Source: an uncultured Gammaproteobacteria bacterium (lineage in GTDB: Bacteria > Pseudomonadota > Gammaproteobacteria > PS1 > Pseudothioglobaceae). From it: a stretch of 64,000 bases of DNA. The notes under the pieces were generated by a model. It was not told where the DNA came from. It saw only the letters and a program-made list of their open reading frames with translations, and ran no database searches. Position 1 is the stretch's first letter; every line of letters starts with the position of its first letter. The stretch spans positions 1 to 64,000 of the forward strand of contig CABWZI010000004.1 in NCBI GenBank assembly GCA_902509905.1, in the 5' to 3' direction. Positions 18,605 through 28,680 of the stretch are shown piece by piece. The translations under genes and the position numbers were made by a program.

Positions 18605-19534
18605 CTAGGATGTTGAATGAAATATTCTACCCAAACAATTAGGGACTGTGCGATTTGTTTTATTTTTTAGTCGTATTCTTAAACTCACTAAAATGATAAT
18701 AGTTGCAAGGTACGGCAACATCGATAGATATTGAGCACTTATTCTAATATCGAAACCTTGAGCATGGAGCTGAAGAACAGTGATTCCCCCAAAGAGAATT
18801 GCACCTAAAATAATTCTAAATGGCTGCCATGAAGCAAACACAACCAACCCAAGTGCAATCCAACCCCTGCCTGCCGTCATGTCTTCACCCCAAATTGGGA
18901 CTTGAACAAGGGACAAAAAGGCGCCACCAACTCCAGCCATAGCTCCACCAAACAAAATGGCCATAAATCTATACCTGACTACATTGTGGCCAATTGCATG
19001 GGCTGCATCATGATTATCACCAATGGATCGCAAAATTAGGCCTTGCTTAGTCTTAAAAAGGAACCACCATACCAAATACACCATAAGGAATGCTAAGTAA
19101 ACTAGCGGATTCATGGAGAAAACTAATGGGCCAATAAACGGAATGTCGGACAAAACAGGGATATGAATCGCCTTAATTAAAACTATCGTTTCCTCAGTAT
19201 AGCCTCGTCCTGCAAATGCAGAAAAACCTAATCCAAAAAGAGTTAACGCAAGACCAGTTGCAACCTGATTCGTTAACAAAAATTGGGTTAAAAAAGCAAA
19301 AATAGAGGAAATTGCCATTCCACCCAAAAGGGCAGCAAAGACTGCTAAGAATGGGTTTCCAGTATGGAACTGAACAATAAAGCCCAGAAGTGCACCTACA
19401 ATCATCATTCCTTCAACGCCGAGATTTAAGACTCCTGAGCGCTCTACTAGGAGCTCACCAATTGCTGCAAAAATAAGTGGAGTCGAGGCAATACTGATTC
19501 CAATGATGATATTTATAAATAAGCTTTCATTCAT
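18605..19534 (-). CDS. BMP-type ABC transporter permease (second permease)
   Basis: Membrane subunit, 309 residues with about eight hydrophobic segments, of the family typified by the nucleoside permeases NupC/YufQ. Characteristic stretches are FAAIGELLVERSGVLNLGVEGMM near the start and IGDNHDAAHAIGHNVVRYR, a typical loop of this permease group. It lies 6 bp after its partner permease. With the ATPase and the BMP protein it makes one complete importer inside the purine-degradation operon. Confidence 0.92.
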   Translation of the reverse strand: MNESLFINIIIGISIASTPLIFAAIGELLVERSGVLNLGVEGMMIVGALLGFIVQFHTGNPFLAVFAALLGGMAISSIFAFLTQFLLTNQVATGLALTLFGLGFSAFAGRGYTEETIVLIKAIHIPVLSDIPFIGPLVFSMNPLVYLAFLMVYLVWWFLFKTKQGLILRSIGDNHDAAHAIGHNVVRYRFMAILFGGAMAGVGGAFLSLVQVPIWGEDMTAGRGWIALGLVVFASWQPFRIILGAILFGGITVLQLHAQGFDIRISAQYLSMLPYLATIIILVSLRIRLKNKTNRTVPNCLGRIFHSTS

Positions 19535-19540
19535 AGTCTT

Positions 19541-20611
19541 TTAATTTTTAGTTTTATTTAATACAACTTTGTATTTAATTAATATGTCGCATGCAAGAAA
19601 ATAAAAAAGCAGCATACCTTGAAAAATTTGAGTGATTGAGCTCGGGAGATTGTACTCAATCTGAACCTCCTCTCCGCCAACATAACTGAGCGCAATTAAT
19701 AAAGATGAAAATAGAATTCCAATGGGATGAAGTCGCGCTAAGAATGCAACAATAATTGCGGTAAACCCATAAAACTGAGGGAGTCCTGGAGTTAATTGAC
19801 CAGCAGGTCCAGACGCCTCAAAGAAACCAGCCAATCCAGCTAATCCGCCAGATATAAGCAAAGAATACAAAACTGTTTTATTATCATTAAAACCTGCAAA
19901 TTTAGCTGCCCTAGGGGCGCTTCCAGTAATCTTAATCTGCATCCCAAACATATGCTTCTTAATACCAAACCAGGCAACGAGTGAAATAATAATAGCAATA
20001 ATAAACCCAATATGGAGACGAGTGCCCTCCCATATGATTGGCAGCATAGCGCTGTCATGAAATATTCTGCTTTCTGGGAAGTTAAATCCTGCAGGATTTC
20101 TTAGAGGACCTTGGAGCATTGCACTGAGAAACAATACAGCAACATAGGTCAACATCAAAGTTACCAATATTTCATTAACCTGATAACGAATACGGAGAAA
20201 AGCAGCAATACTTGCATAGAACATCCCACCTAAAATTGACGCTATAGCCATTAAAGGCAGGAGCCAAAAACCCTCAACATTATAGAAATAAAGTCCTACT
20301 GCGCCGCCCGCAATGCCACCAATTACATATTGACCCTCAGCTCCAATATTCCATATTCCAGCCCTAAAGCCTATGGATAATCCAAGACCAATAATCATTA
20401 ATGGAGCTGCCTTTACTAATAATTCTGGAAATAAGTAGGAGTCAGTAAGTGGCAAAACAAAGAGCGTGAAAAAAACGCTTGAAACTTTGATGTCATCCAA
20501 AATAAAAATAAATATTATTAGTGCTGATAACGCTGTAAGTGTCATTGCAAGCAATGGAGATAATAAAATCATTGCTTTAGAATTTTCAACTCTTGGGATA
20601 AGTTTAATCAT
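19541..20611 (-). CDS. BMP-type ABC transporter permease (first permease)
   Basis: The larger membrane subunit, 356 residues, about nine hydrophobic helices. The segment LGLSIGFRAGIWNIGAEGQYVIGG is diagnostic for the YufP/NupB permease family. Its start codon overlaps the last base of the ATPase gene, so the two are translationally coupled. Substrate is shared with the neighbouring BMP protein, most likely a purine compound. Confidence 0.92.
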   Translation of the reverse strand: MIKLIPRVENSKAMILLSPLLAMTLTALSALIIFIFILDDIKVSSVFFTLFVLPLTDSYLFPELLVKAAPLMIIGLGLSIGFRAGIWNIGAEGQYVIGGIAGGAVGLYFYNVEGFWLLPLMAIASILGGMFYASIAAFLRIRYQVNEILVTLMLTYVAVLFLSAMLQGPLRNPAGFNFPESRIFHDSAMLPIIWEGTRLHIGFIIAIIISLVAWFGIKKHMFGMQIKITGSAPRAAKFAGFNDNKTVLYSLLISGGLAGLAGFFEASGPAGQLTPGLPQFYGFTAIIVAFLARLHPIGILFSSLLIALSYVGGEEVQIEYNLPSSITQIFQGMLLFYFLACDILIKYKVVLNKTKN

Positions 20612-22107
20612 TAGCTTTCACCTCCAACCATGAGCTGCGAAATCTTCTCTAGGCCATTATTTTTCATATCAACTGCCTCTGAAAGCTTGCCTTCTGACAA
20701 AACATGAATCTGCTCACAGAGACTTAGGATTTCATCTAAATCTTGTGAAATAATCAAAATAGCTGAACCATTGTCTGCGAGTGAGATTAATGACTGATGA
20801 ATGTTATTTGCAGATCCTGCATCCACTCCCCAGGTAGGCTGAGAAACTATAAGCAGTTCTGGGTTTCTGATGAGCTCTCTTCCGACCATAAATTTTTGTA
20901 AGTTTCCTCCTGAGAGGGACTTAGCCAGCATTTTGCTAGAAGGCGTTTGAACATTAAAATCATCAATGACCTTCTCAGAATAACTAGCAACGCTACTCCA
21001 ATCGATCACCCCACTTGAAGTCATACCAGAAGAGTCTGGCCTACTCAACAACATGTTCTCATCAAGACTCATATCAGGTACTGCACCATGCCCTAAACGC
21101 TCTTCTGGAATAAAGAACATTGAAAGCTGTCTTCGCTCATGGGAGCCCAATAAGCCGACATCTTGACCATTAAAACTGAGAACACCATCGCCTGAAGATT
21201 TTTCTCCTATTAGGAGCTCCATCAACTCGTCCTGACCATTGCCAGCTACGCCAGCAATTCCAACAATACTCCCTTGCCTAATAGTCAAATTAATATTTTC
21301 TAAATCTACTCCATACAAATCGTCACTTTTTTTGCTTAAATTATTTATAGAAAAAATCTCAGATCCAACGTTTATTTTGCTTCTAGCTAGCTCGGTAAGT
21401 TTTTTTCCAATCATCATTTCAGCAAGTTCTTTTTGGGAATGATCTTGAGGTACACAGCTTTGAACTAACCGACCTCCTCTGAGAATAGTCGCTTCACTAC
21501 AAATCTCACGAACCTCTTCGAGTTTGTGCGAAATATAGAGAATAGAACAACCATCAGCTGCAAGCTTTTTTAGAGTAACAAACAAGTCAGAAACTTCTTG
21601 TGGTGTCAAAACTGAAGTAGGCTCATCCATAATTAATAATTTTGGATTTTGAAGTAAGCAGCGAATGATTTCGACCCTCTGTCTTGCGCCAACAGAAAGG
21701 TCACCAACAACTTGTTGAGGATTCACATCCAGCCCATATTGCTTAGAGTACTTTAAGATTTCATCAGTAAAGTTTTGGTTAAGCCCGACTCCATCCAGTC
21801 CCAAAATAATGTTCTCTTCAACAGTTAAAGACTCAAATAATGAAAAATGCTGAAAGACCATTGCAATTCCATTCTCTCTGGCCTCAAATGGATTTTTAGG
21901 GCTATAACTATTTCCACCCCACCTCATTTCACCACTATCTGGCATCAATGAGCCATAAATTATTTTTACTAATGTTGATTTTCCAGCACCATTTTCCCCC
22001 AAAAGTGCATGGATACTGGAGTCCTTAATGTTCAAAGAAACAGTATCGTTTGCCTTAAGGTCACCATAAGATTTAGTAATATTGGAAACTTCTAATTGAT
22101 AATTCAT
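20611..22107 (-). CDS. BMP-type ABC transporter ATPase, two nucleotide-binding domains
   Basis: A duplicated ATPase of 498 residues. Domain 1 has Walker A GENGAGKST (about 37-45), signature LSVGARQR and Walker B LLIMDEP. Domain 2 has degenerate Walker A GVAGNGQDE, signature LSGGNLQK and VSQPTWG in place of a usual Walker B, as is common in the NupA/MglA type. It lies 5 bp after xdhC and overlaps the permease by one base. The coupling suggests import and oxidation of the same purines. Confidence 0.93.
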   Translation of the reverse strand: MNYQLEVSNITKSYGDLKANDTVSLNIKDSSIHALLGENGAGKSTLVKIIYGSLMPDSGEMRWGGNSYSPKNPFEARENGIAMVFQHFSLFESLTVEENIILGLDGVGLNQNFTDEILKYSKQYGLDVNPQQVVGDLSVGARQRVEIIRCLLQNPKLLIMDEPTSVLTPQEVSDLFVTLKKLAADGCSILYISHKLEEVREICSEATILRGGRLVQSCVPQDHSQKELAEMMIGKKLTELARSKINVGSEIFSINNLSKKSDDLYGVDLENINLTIRQGSIVGIAGVAGNGQDELMELLIGEKSSGDGVLSFNGQDVGLLGSHERRQLSMFFIPEERLGHGAVPDMSLDENMLLSRPDSSGMTSSGVIDWSSVASYSEKVIDDFNVQTPSSKMLAKSLSGGNLQKFMVGRELIRNPELLIVSQPTWGVDAGSANNIHQSLISLADNGSAILIISQDLDEILSLCEQIHVLSEGKLSEAVDMKNNGLEKISQLMVGGES

Positions 22108-22112
22108 AGCGC

Positions 22113-23198
22113 TTAAATTTGTTTTTTATTTTCAATAAAATTAATTAAGTCCATTGCAATGGTTACAGCAATCGCAGTGGGAGACTTTAAAAATTTTTGT
22201 TTTTCACCAATTGGGCAAGTAAATTTATTAACCACTTCTTCAGGATAATTCTTTTGAATGAATCGATCTCTAAATTTTTTCCCCTTAATTGTTGAGCCAA
22301 TCATACCCAAATAACTGAAGTTGTTTTGAAGAATCATTTGTTCTGAAATCTCAAAATCAATTTTGTGACTATAGGTGATTACTAAACAGTAAACATTGTT
22401 TGGGAGTTCTGAAACACTCTCAACTATATCATCACAGATAATTTTTACTTGCGAAGTATCTCCTTGAAACTTATCAAATTGTTCTTGGCGATCATCGATC
22501 CAAAATAATTTAACAGGGAGATTGATGAGGATAGGCATTAGAGCCCGAGATATATGTCCAGCGCCAAAGACTGCTACTGGTAATAAATCACTTGAAGTTA
22601 CCTTTTCCAAACAAATATCAGTCTTTAAACCTGCCTCATCCTCAAACTCAACGAGCGTTGAGCTTTGAGTGTTTTGTAAAAGTTTTGATGAATAGTCCTC
22701 TACAAATGTAGATAATTTTTTGTTATTAGATGAAGAAAAAAAGTGTTTTTTTGTGAAGAGAAATTTTTGTTTATCTAGCTGTGGATTTTTGTCATTATCA
22801 ATGCTAGTGCCCAAGATAAAATTTTCGCTCTCTTGATAGAGGCTGGATACTTTTTCAACCCATGAGTCTTTGTCTTTAAGAGATGAATTATTAGTTACGA
22901 AGCTCTCGAATAGAACCTTTACATAGCCACCACAACACTGCCCCAAAGTCGCCCCCAAAGGGTATTTTATGAGTTGATTGCTATTGCCTTTGAGTTCAAG
23001 CATTTCTTTAGCAAGGGATAATGCTTTAAATTCGAGATTTCCTCCTCCAATACTGCCAAACACAGCGTCATTTGACGTGTAAACAATCTTATCACCGTTA
23101 GTGCATGGAGTAGAGCCTTTAGTGGCAATGATTGTTATGACTACAAGGCCATTGTTTAATGCAATTGATGTCCTTAGGTGCTTAAGCCAACTATTCAT
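22113..23198 (-). CDS. xdhC: Xanthine dehydrogenase accessory protein XdhC
   Basis: Binds the molybdenum cofactor and helps insert it, sulfurated, into xanthine dehydrogenase. The 361-residue protein has the N-terminal XdhC/CoxI domain (TIIATKGSTPCTNGDKIVY, then GSIGGGNLEFKAL and GQCCGGYVKVLFE) and a C-terminal Rossmann domain (VAVFGAGHISRAL, then LGMIGSTIKGKKF). It follows xdhB by 9 bp. About 60 residues in the middle (145-190) are low-complexity and poorly conserved, making it longer than many homologues. Confidence 0.92.
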   Translation of the reverse strand: MNSWLKHLRTSIALNNGLVVITIIATKGSTPCTNGDKIVYTSNDAVFGSIGGGNLEFKALSLAKEMLELKGNSNQLIKYPLGATLGQCCGGYVKVLFESFVTNNSSLKDKDSWVEKVSSLYQESENFILGTSIDNDKNPQLDKQKFLFTKKHFFSSSNNKKLSTFVEDYSSKLLQNTQSSTLVEFEDEAGLKTDICLEKVTSSDLLPVAVFGAGHISRALMPILINLPVKLFWIDDRQEQFDKFQGDTSQVKIICDDIVESVSELPNNVYCLVITYSHKIDFEISEQMILQNNFSYLGMIGSTIKGKKFRDRFIQKNYPEEVVNKFTCPIGEKQKFLKSPTAIAVTIAMDLINFIENKKQI

Positions 23199-23207
23199 AA
23201 TTATGTT

Positions 23208-25529
23208 TTAAGAACTTTTATTTAAGCTGAAAAATACTTGCTCAAAACTTGCAGGTGCATTAAGCCCACTAATATTTTCATTGTTTGCATTAAAAATAGC
23301 ATTTTTGATAGAAAGCCAAGTTGAGATTGCAAGCATTAAGGGTGGCTCACCAACCGCTTTTGATTTGTGAATGGTATTTTCATGATTGGAGATATGGGGC
23401 TTAATTTTTACCTCAAAACGCTCTGGAGTATCTCCTATTGCAGGAATCTTATAAGTCGAAGCTCCTGTTGTTAGAAGAGCGCCCGAATCATTCCATTTTA
23501 ACTCTTCTGAGCAAAGCCAACCCATGCCCTGAATGTAGCCACCAACTATTTGACCAATATCGATAGCAGGGTTTAGAGAAGCCCCCACATCATGCAAAAT
23601 ATCAACAGCTAAAAGCTTATACTCACCTGTCAAGCAATCTACTATTACTTCACTAACACACGCACCATAGGAGTAATAAAAGAATGGACGACCTTTTTGA
23701 GTAGCTGGGTCAAAATGAATTTTAGGTGTTTTATAAAAACCATTACTAAATAATTCCACACGATTCAAATAGGCCAAAGAAATAAACTCATCAAAAGGAA
23801 TTTGTTTCTTGTCTACTAAAATTGTTGAATCTTCAAATTTGATTGCACTCTCACTGGCATCAAAATATTCTTTAGCGAAATTAATTAAATTACTCTTAAT
23901 TCGAAGACAAGCTTCTCTTGCTGCCATACCATTAAGATCTGAGCCAGATGAGGCCGCGGTTGGAGAGGTATTTGGAACTTTTGCTGTTGAGGTTGCAGAT
24001 ACTTTGACTCTTGAGACATCTACACCGAATTCATTTGCGACGACCTGAGCTACCTTGATAAATAACCCCTGACCCATTTCTGTACCACCATGATTCAAGT
24101 GAATACTGCCATCTTTGTATATACTTACCAAAGCGCCCGCTTGATTCAGAAATTGTGTGGTGAATGAGATCCCAAACTTGACGGGCGAGAATGCCAGTCC
24201 TTTTTTTAAATATCTATTGTCCTTATTGAATTTATCGATTTCTTTTCTTCTCGAGTGATAATTACTATCTGATATCAATTCATCTGTAATTTCACTAATA
24301 ATGTTATCCTCAATCACCTGACTGTATGGGGTTACATTATTTTCATTTTTTTGATAGAAATTTGACCTTCTGACCTCTAAAGGATCCAGACCCAGTGTAT
24401 TTGCAATCTCTTCAACTATATTTTCAATTGCAAGCATGCCTTGTGGTCCTCCAAAGCCCCTAAATGCAGTATTTGAAGCAGTATTTGTTTTGCACAAATA
24501 ACCTGTAAAGGTAGCGTTTGGAATGAAATAAGCATTGTCTGAATGAAAAAGTGCTCGGGAAACAATTGCCATAGAAAGATCTAATGAATATCCACATCTA
24601 GCAGCAAGGTCCATAGTTATGCCTTTAATTAAGCCTTGGTCATCAAACCCAACCTCATAATTTGCAACAAAATCATGACGCTTTCCAGTCAACAACATAT
24701 CGTCCTTTCTGGACAATCTTGCTTTGACAGGTCTTTTTGTTTTTTCTGAGAAAATAGCACAAACACATGCCAATTGAGAAGCATCTGTCTCTTTGCCGCC
24801 AAAGCCTCCCCCCATTCTCCGAGTAACGACCTCAATCGCATTCTGAGGAACGTTTAATACATGCGAGACTAGATGCTGCACTTCGGTTGGGTTTTGAGTT
24901 GACGAATGAATCACCATTTCGTTGTCTTCAGTTGGAATTGAAATAGCCACCTGACCTTCTAAATAGTAATGCTCTTGGCCCCCTATTTCTAATGATCCAG
25001 TTAGTTGGTTGCTGGCACTTTTAATTGCTGATTTGGAGTCACCCGAACTAACGACAATCGGATCATCTAGAAAGCTTTTTGCTTTCATTGCTTGTTGGAT
25101 AGTTACGATGGGTTTTAACTCTTCTATTTCAGCACTCACCAATAGCGCTGCTTTTTTTGCTAGATCGTGACTGTCAGCTAAAACTGCAGCAATTGCTTGT
25201 CCAAAAAATAAAACCTCTTTTGATGCAAGAATAGGCTCGTCATGGCGAATAGGTCCAATTAATAAATGTTCTATTTCTTCTGCAATTAAAACACTATGGA
25301 CTCCTTGTGCCTTCTTCGCATCATCAACATTAATACTTTGAATCTTTCCATGAGCGACGTTGCTGAGAGCAAAAGCGACATGGAGAGTTCCATTTGGTTC
25401 AGCAATATCATCAATATACTGCGCGCTTCCTTGCACATGCATTCGAGCACTATCATGCTGGAGTGGAAGACCAACTGGGCTTTTTGTTTGACCTAAATTT
25501 TGTGCCTTTTGACTGATGTTAACTCCCAC
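23208..25529 (-). CDS. xdhB: Xanthine dehydrogenase, molybdopterin-binding subunit
   Basis: Large catalytic subunit that hydroxylates hypoxanthine to xanthine and xanthine to urate, 773 residues. Motifs in order: GSAQYIDDI (N-terminal), MGGGFGGKETDAS (cofactor binding), AFRGFGGPQGM (substrate Arg), GGTEMGQGLFIKVAQV, and the C-terminal GEPPLMLA whose Glu is the base catalyst. Length and order match the XdhB type of two-subunit bacterial enzymes. It is 2 bp after xdhA. Confidence 0.95.
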   Translation of the reverse strand: MGVNISQKAQNLGQTKSPVGLPLQHDSARMHVQGSAQYIDDIAEPNGTLHVAFALSNVAHGKIQSINVDDAKKAQGVHSVLIAEEIEHLLIGPIRHDEPILASKEVLFFGQAIAAVLADSHDLAKKAALLVSAEIEELKPIVTIQQAMKAKSFLDDPIVVSSGDSKSAIKSASNQLTGSLEIGGQEHYYLEGQVAISIPTEDNEMVIHSSTQNPTEVQHLVSHVLNVPQNAIEVVTRRMGGGFGGKETDASQLACVCAIFSEKTKRPVKARLSRKDDMLLTGKRHDFVANYEVGFDDQGLIKGITMDLAARCGYSLDLSMAIVSRALFHSDNAYFIPNATFTGYLCKTNTASNTAFRGFGGPQGMLAIENIVEEIANTLGLDPLEVRRSNFYQKNENNVTPYSQVIEDNIISEITDELISDSNYHSRRKEIDKFNKDNRYLKKGLAFSPVKFGISFTTQFLNQAGALVSIYKDGSIHLNHGGTEMGQGLFIKVAQVVANEFGVDVSRVKVSATSTAKVPNTSPTAASSGSDLNGMAAREACLRIKSNLINFAKEYFDASESAIKFEDSTILVDKKQIPFDEFISLAYLNRVELFSNGFYKTPKIHFDPATQKGRPFFYYSYGACVSEVIVDCLTGEYKLLAVDILHDVGASLNPAIDIGQIVGGYIQGMGWLCSEELKWNDSGALLTTGASTYKIPAIGDTPERFEVKIKPHISNHENTIHKSKAVGEPPLMLAISTWLSIKNAIFNANNENISGLNAPASFEQVFFSLNKSS

Positions 25530-25531
25530 TT

Positions 25532-27013
25532 TTAGGATTTCGATTCTGAGAAATGAGCAAGATCTTCAACTGCATAACCTTGAAGCATCAAAGAAGACTT
25601 TTTCGCTAGACCAGCTGAAACTTTTAGACGATACTCAGCAGACGCTCTTACGTCAGTGAATGGAGAAAATTCTCGATTCAAGGCCTCATATGCCGCTTCA
25701 AGAAGCTCATCTTTAGCCCAACTCTCTTTAAAAACTTTTTCAAGCTCAGTTGCTCTTTGAGGAATCCCTGACATGCCTCCCATCCCAATCTTTACTGATA
25801 AAGACGAAGACTCGATACCCTTTACATTAATTGCCATACAAACTGCTGAAATGTCGTCTTCATATCTCTTTGATATTTTATGAGTAATGAGTCGCTCTCC
25901 ATTGGAGGGCATTGGGATTACAATACTTTCAATAAATTCTGAAGGTTCTAGCAATGTTTTTTTATAGCTTACGAAGAAATCCTCAAGTACAATTATTCGA
26001 CTCGACACCCCTTTTCTGAGTTTTAACTTTGACTCAAGAGCTATAAGAACTGGAGCCATATCGCCAATGGGTGAGGCATTAGCTATATTGCCGCCAATAG
26101 TTGCCCAGTTTTTAATAGGTAATGACGCAAACCGCTCAAGAAATGAGTCTAAGTCTGGCCAGTTTTTGACTAATACTGATTTTGCTTCTTCATAGCTAAC
26201 AGCTGCACCAATTTCGATTTCTGAATCTTGCTCATTAATCTGTTTGAGCTCTGAGACTCTATTGACGCTGACAATATGGCTAAACTCATTCTTAGATTGG
26301 GTAATCTCTAGATTTAAGTCAGTTCCAGCAGCAAGAATATTTGCAGATGGGTTTTCAGATAAGAGCTCAGAAAGATCATTAAGATTTGATGGCGCATCAA
26401 AGAGAAGTGTCTTATTTCCATCGTTAAATCTTAAGTTAATATTTTTCTGATTTTTAAGGCCATTTAAAGCTTCAACAAACTCAGATTGATTCCTTTCATA
26501 AAAATCAAGTTGGCCTTTCTCTTTTTCTCTAAAAGACTTGTATGCAGCACTAATAATAGGCTTATAACCGGTACATCTACATAAATTTCCAGATAAAGCA
26601 TCATTGATCTTTGTTGAATCCAGCGACTTTTCATTATGATACAAAGCAAATAGAGACATCACAAAACCAGGTGTACAGAATCCGCACTGAGATCCATTTT
26701 CTGTAATCATTGACTTCTGAACTGGGTGAAGATCTTCACCCTCTGATAAACCCTCAACCGTAATTAAATGCTTTCCTATAAGCGTGTATGCAAGCGCAAT
26801 ACACGTGTTGATGCTTTTGTACTGAATCAAGTCCTTATTGTTAATGTTTACAAGTTCACCAACAACAGCAGTACAAGCACCACAGTCTCCCGAAGCGCAA
26901 CCCTCCTTAGTACCAACCAATTGATTACTTCTTAGCCATTCAAGCACAGTAGTATTGGGGTTAATTTCTCCCAAGTCAAATGGAACATAGCTTTGATTCA
27001 ATAAAATTGACAC
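25532..27013 (-). CDS. xdhA: Xanthine dehydrogenase, FAD and iron-sulfur subunit
   Basis: Electron-transfer subunit, 493 residues. The plant-type [2Fe-2S] domain has GCASGDCGACTAVVGE near residue 39. The second cluster uses CGFCTPGF and GNLCRCTGYKPI. The FAD domain starts near residue 200, with ILAAGTDLNLEI and ATIGGNIANASPIGDM. It starts one base inside the HIU hydrolase stop, so the operon is very tight here. Confidence 0.95.
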   Translation of the reverse strand: MSILLNQSYVPFDLGEINPNTTVLEWLRSNQLVGTKEGCASGDCGACTAVVGELVNINNKDLIQYKSINTCIALAYTLIGKHLITVEGLSEGEDLHPVQKSMITENGSQCGFCTPGFVMSLFALYHNEKSLDSTKINDALSGNLCRCTGYKPIISAAYKSFREKEKGQLDFYERNQSEFVEALNGLKNQKNINLRFNDGNKTLLFDAPSNLNDLSELLSENPSANILAAGTDLNLEITQSKNEFSHIVSVNRVSELKQINEQDSEIEIGAAVSYEEAKSVLVKNWPDLDSFLERFASLPIKNWATIGGNIANASPIGDMAPVLIALESKLKLRKGVSSRIIVLEDFFVSYKKTLLEPSEFIESIVIPMPSNGERLITHKISKRYEDDISAVCMAINVKGIESSSLSVKIGMGGMSGIPQRATELEKVFKESWAKDELLEAAYEALNREFSPFTDVRASAEYRLKVSAGLAKKSSLMLQGYAVEDLAHFSESKS

Positions 27014-27357
27014 TAGCTTCCTCGATAGGTTGAATAACCGAAAGGTGATATTAATAAAGGCACATGATAGCTTTCATCAGCATTCGAAATATAAAAACGA
27101 ATCACAACATCTTTTAAAAAAGGGCAGTCTATGTCTTTTTTTGCATAATATTGATCTATATTAAATTCAAGCTCATAACAACCCTCTTCAAATGCATCTC
27201 CTGACAATAAAGGCTCATTGCATCGACCATCTCTGTTTGTTTCTGCTGAATTAATGAGTGTCAGGGAAGAATCATTTATCTTATAAAGTTTAATCTCAAC
27301 TCTTTCAGCAGGACATCCCATTGATGTGTCGAGTATGTGTGTAGTCAGTTTTCCCAT
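27013..27357 (-). CDS. uraH: 5-hydroxyisourate hydrolase (transthyretin-like)
   Basis: Opens 5-hydroxyisourate, the product of urate oxidation, to OHCU. The 114 residues have the family markers at both ends: LTTHILDTSMGCPA with the catalytic His7, and the C-terminal YRGS at 111-114. There is no signal peptide. It lies between guanine deaminase and xdhA. Its partner for the next step, OHCU decarboxylase, is encoded upstream in the same operon. Confidence 0.95.
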   Translation of the reverse strand: MGKLTTHILDTSMGCPAERVEIKLYKINDSSLTLINSAETNRDGRCNEPLLSGDAFEEGCYELEFNIDQYYAKKDIDCPFLKDVVIRFYISNADESYHVPLLISPFGYSTYRGS

Positions 27358-27366
27358 AGATTATTC

Positions 27367-28680
27367 CTATTTTTTATAAGTTCTTTGGCCCATGATATAA
27401 ACCTCATCTATAAGTCTATCATCCCCAAGAGTCATTAAATTAAATAGTGTCTCTTTAATACTGGATGAAATTTTGTTTTTTTGACTTATTATTTCAGTGG
27501 CATTTAAATCAATAACAATAAAATCAGCCTCCTTGCCTGGCTCTAAATTACCAATGGAGTCATCCATATTTAAAACCTTTGCAGCGCCCAGAGTAGTCAA
27601 ATAAAACGCTTTCACTGGGTCTAAATTAAAATCATTCATTCGGCTCACTTTATAAGCCTCATTCATGACTTGAAACATTGAAAAACTATCTCCTCCACCA
27701 ACATCTGACGCCAAAGAAACATCAATACCGTAACTCTCTAATTTCTCTAGTTCAAACAACCCACTCCCCAGAAAAAGGTTTGACCTTGGACAAAGAGAAA
27801 CCTTGGAGCCAGTCTCAGCCATTTTTAGATATTCATCATCTGTGTTGTGAATGCAATGCCCAAAAACAGAATTGCTACCTGTAATTCGAAGATCATCATA
27901 GACACCGAAATAATTATCAGAGTCTGGAAACAGTTCTTTGACCCAGCCTATCTCCTCATCATTTTCATTTAGATGAGTCTGAAGCAAGACGCCCTTTTGT
28001 CCATCTTCATCTGGGTATTCACTCAACAGCTTAGAGGCCTGCTCTAGTTGAGACTTTGAGGATGTAATGGCAAATCTTGGGGTGACGGCATATCTCAACC
28101 TCCCATTATTGTGCCATTTCTCAATCAGTTCTTTCGAATCAATGTAACTGTCTTCAGAGCTGTCACAAAGCATTTCAGGAGCGTTTCTATCCATCATTAC
28201 TTTTCCTGCAACCATCCTTAAATTTCTTTGTTGTGATGCATTAAAAAAAGCATCAACTGATTGCTTAAAGGAAGCACAAAAAGTCATCGCAGTTGTTGTG
28301 CCATTTTTAATGAGCTCGTCTAAAAACAGGTTAGCTATATGATCAGCATAATCCTCATCTGCAAATCTTTGCTCTTCAACAAATGTGTACTGATTTAACC
28401 ACTCTAATAAGCTAGTTCCATATGATGCAATTACCTTGTACTGAGGGTAATGAACATGGGTATCAACAAAGCCAGACATGATTAAACGATCCTTAAAATG
28501 AATCAAATTACTTGATACGTCATAACCTGATTCAATGTCTGAAAAGTTGCCAACATCAATAATTTTTCCTGAATCAATATCAACAACCAACAGGCCATCC
28601 TCAAAATAAACAGGTGTTAGACTCGCACTTCTCTCAACGCAGTGATAGATTGAACTTCGAAAGTAACTATTGTTGCCCAT
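27367..28680 (-). CDS. guaD: Guanine deaminase
   Basis: Converts guanine to xanthine, feeding xanthine dehydrogenase. The 437-residue amidohydrolase has the zinc motif DTHVHYPQ (about 74-81), VEEQRFAD, a later QTHLNEN, GHCIHNT and the Asp of ASDVGGGDSFSMF. These are the GuaD versions of the amidohydrolase motifs. Its start overlaps the PuuD stop by one base. Confidence 0.93.
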   Translation of the reverse strand: MGNNSYFRSSIYHCVERSASLTPVYFEDGLLVVDIDSGKIIDVGNFSDIESGYDVSSNLIHFKDRLIMSGFVDTHVHYPQYKVIASYGTSLLEWLNQYTFVEEQRFADEDYADHIANLFLDELIKNGTTTAMTFCASFKQSVDAFFNASQQRNLRMVAGKVMMDRNAPEMLCDSSEDSYIDSKELIEKWHNNGRLRYAVTPRFAITSSKSQLEQASKLLSEYPDEDGQKGVLLQTHLNENDEEIGWVKELFPDSDNYFGVYDDLRITGSNSVFGHCIHNTDDEYLKMAETGSKVSLCPRSNLFLGSGLFELEKLESYGIDVSLASDVGGGDSFSMFQVMNEAYKVSRMNDFNLDPVKAFYLTTLGAAKVLNMDDSIGNLEPGKEADFIVIDLNATEIISQKNKISSSIKETLFNLMTLGDDRLIDEVYIMGQRTYKK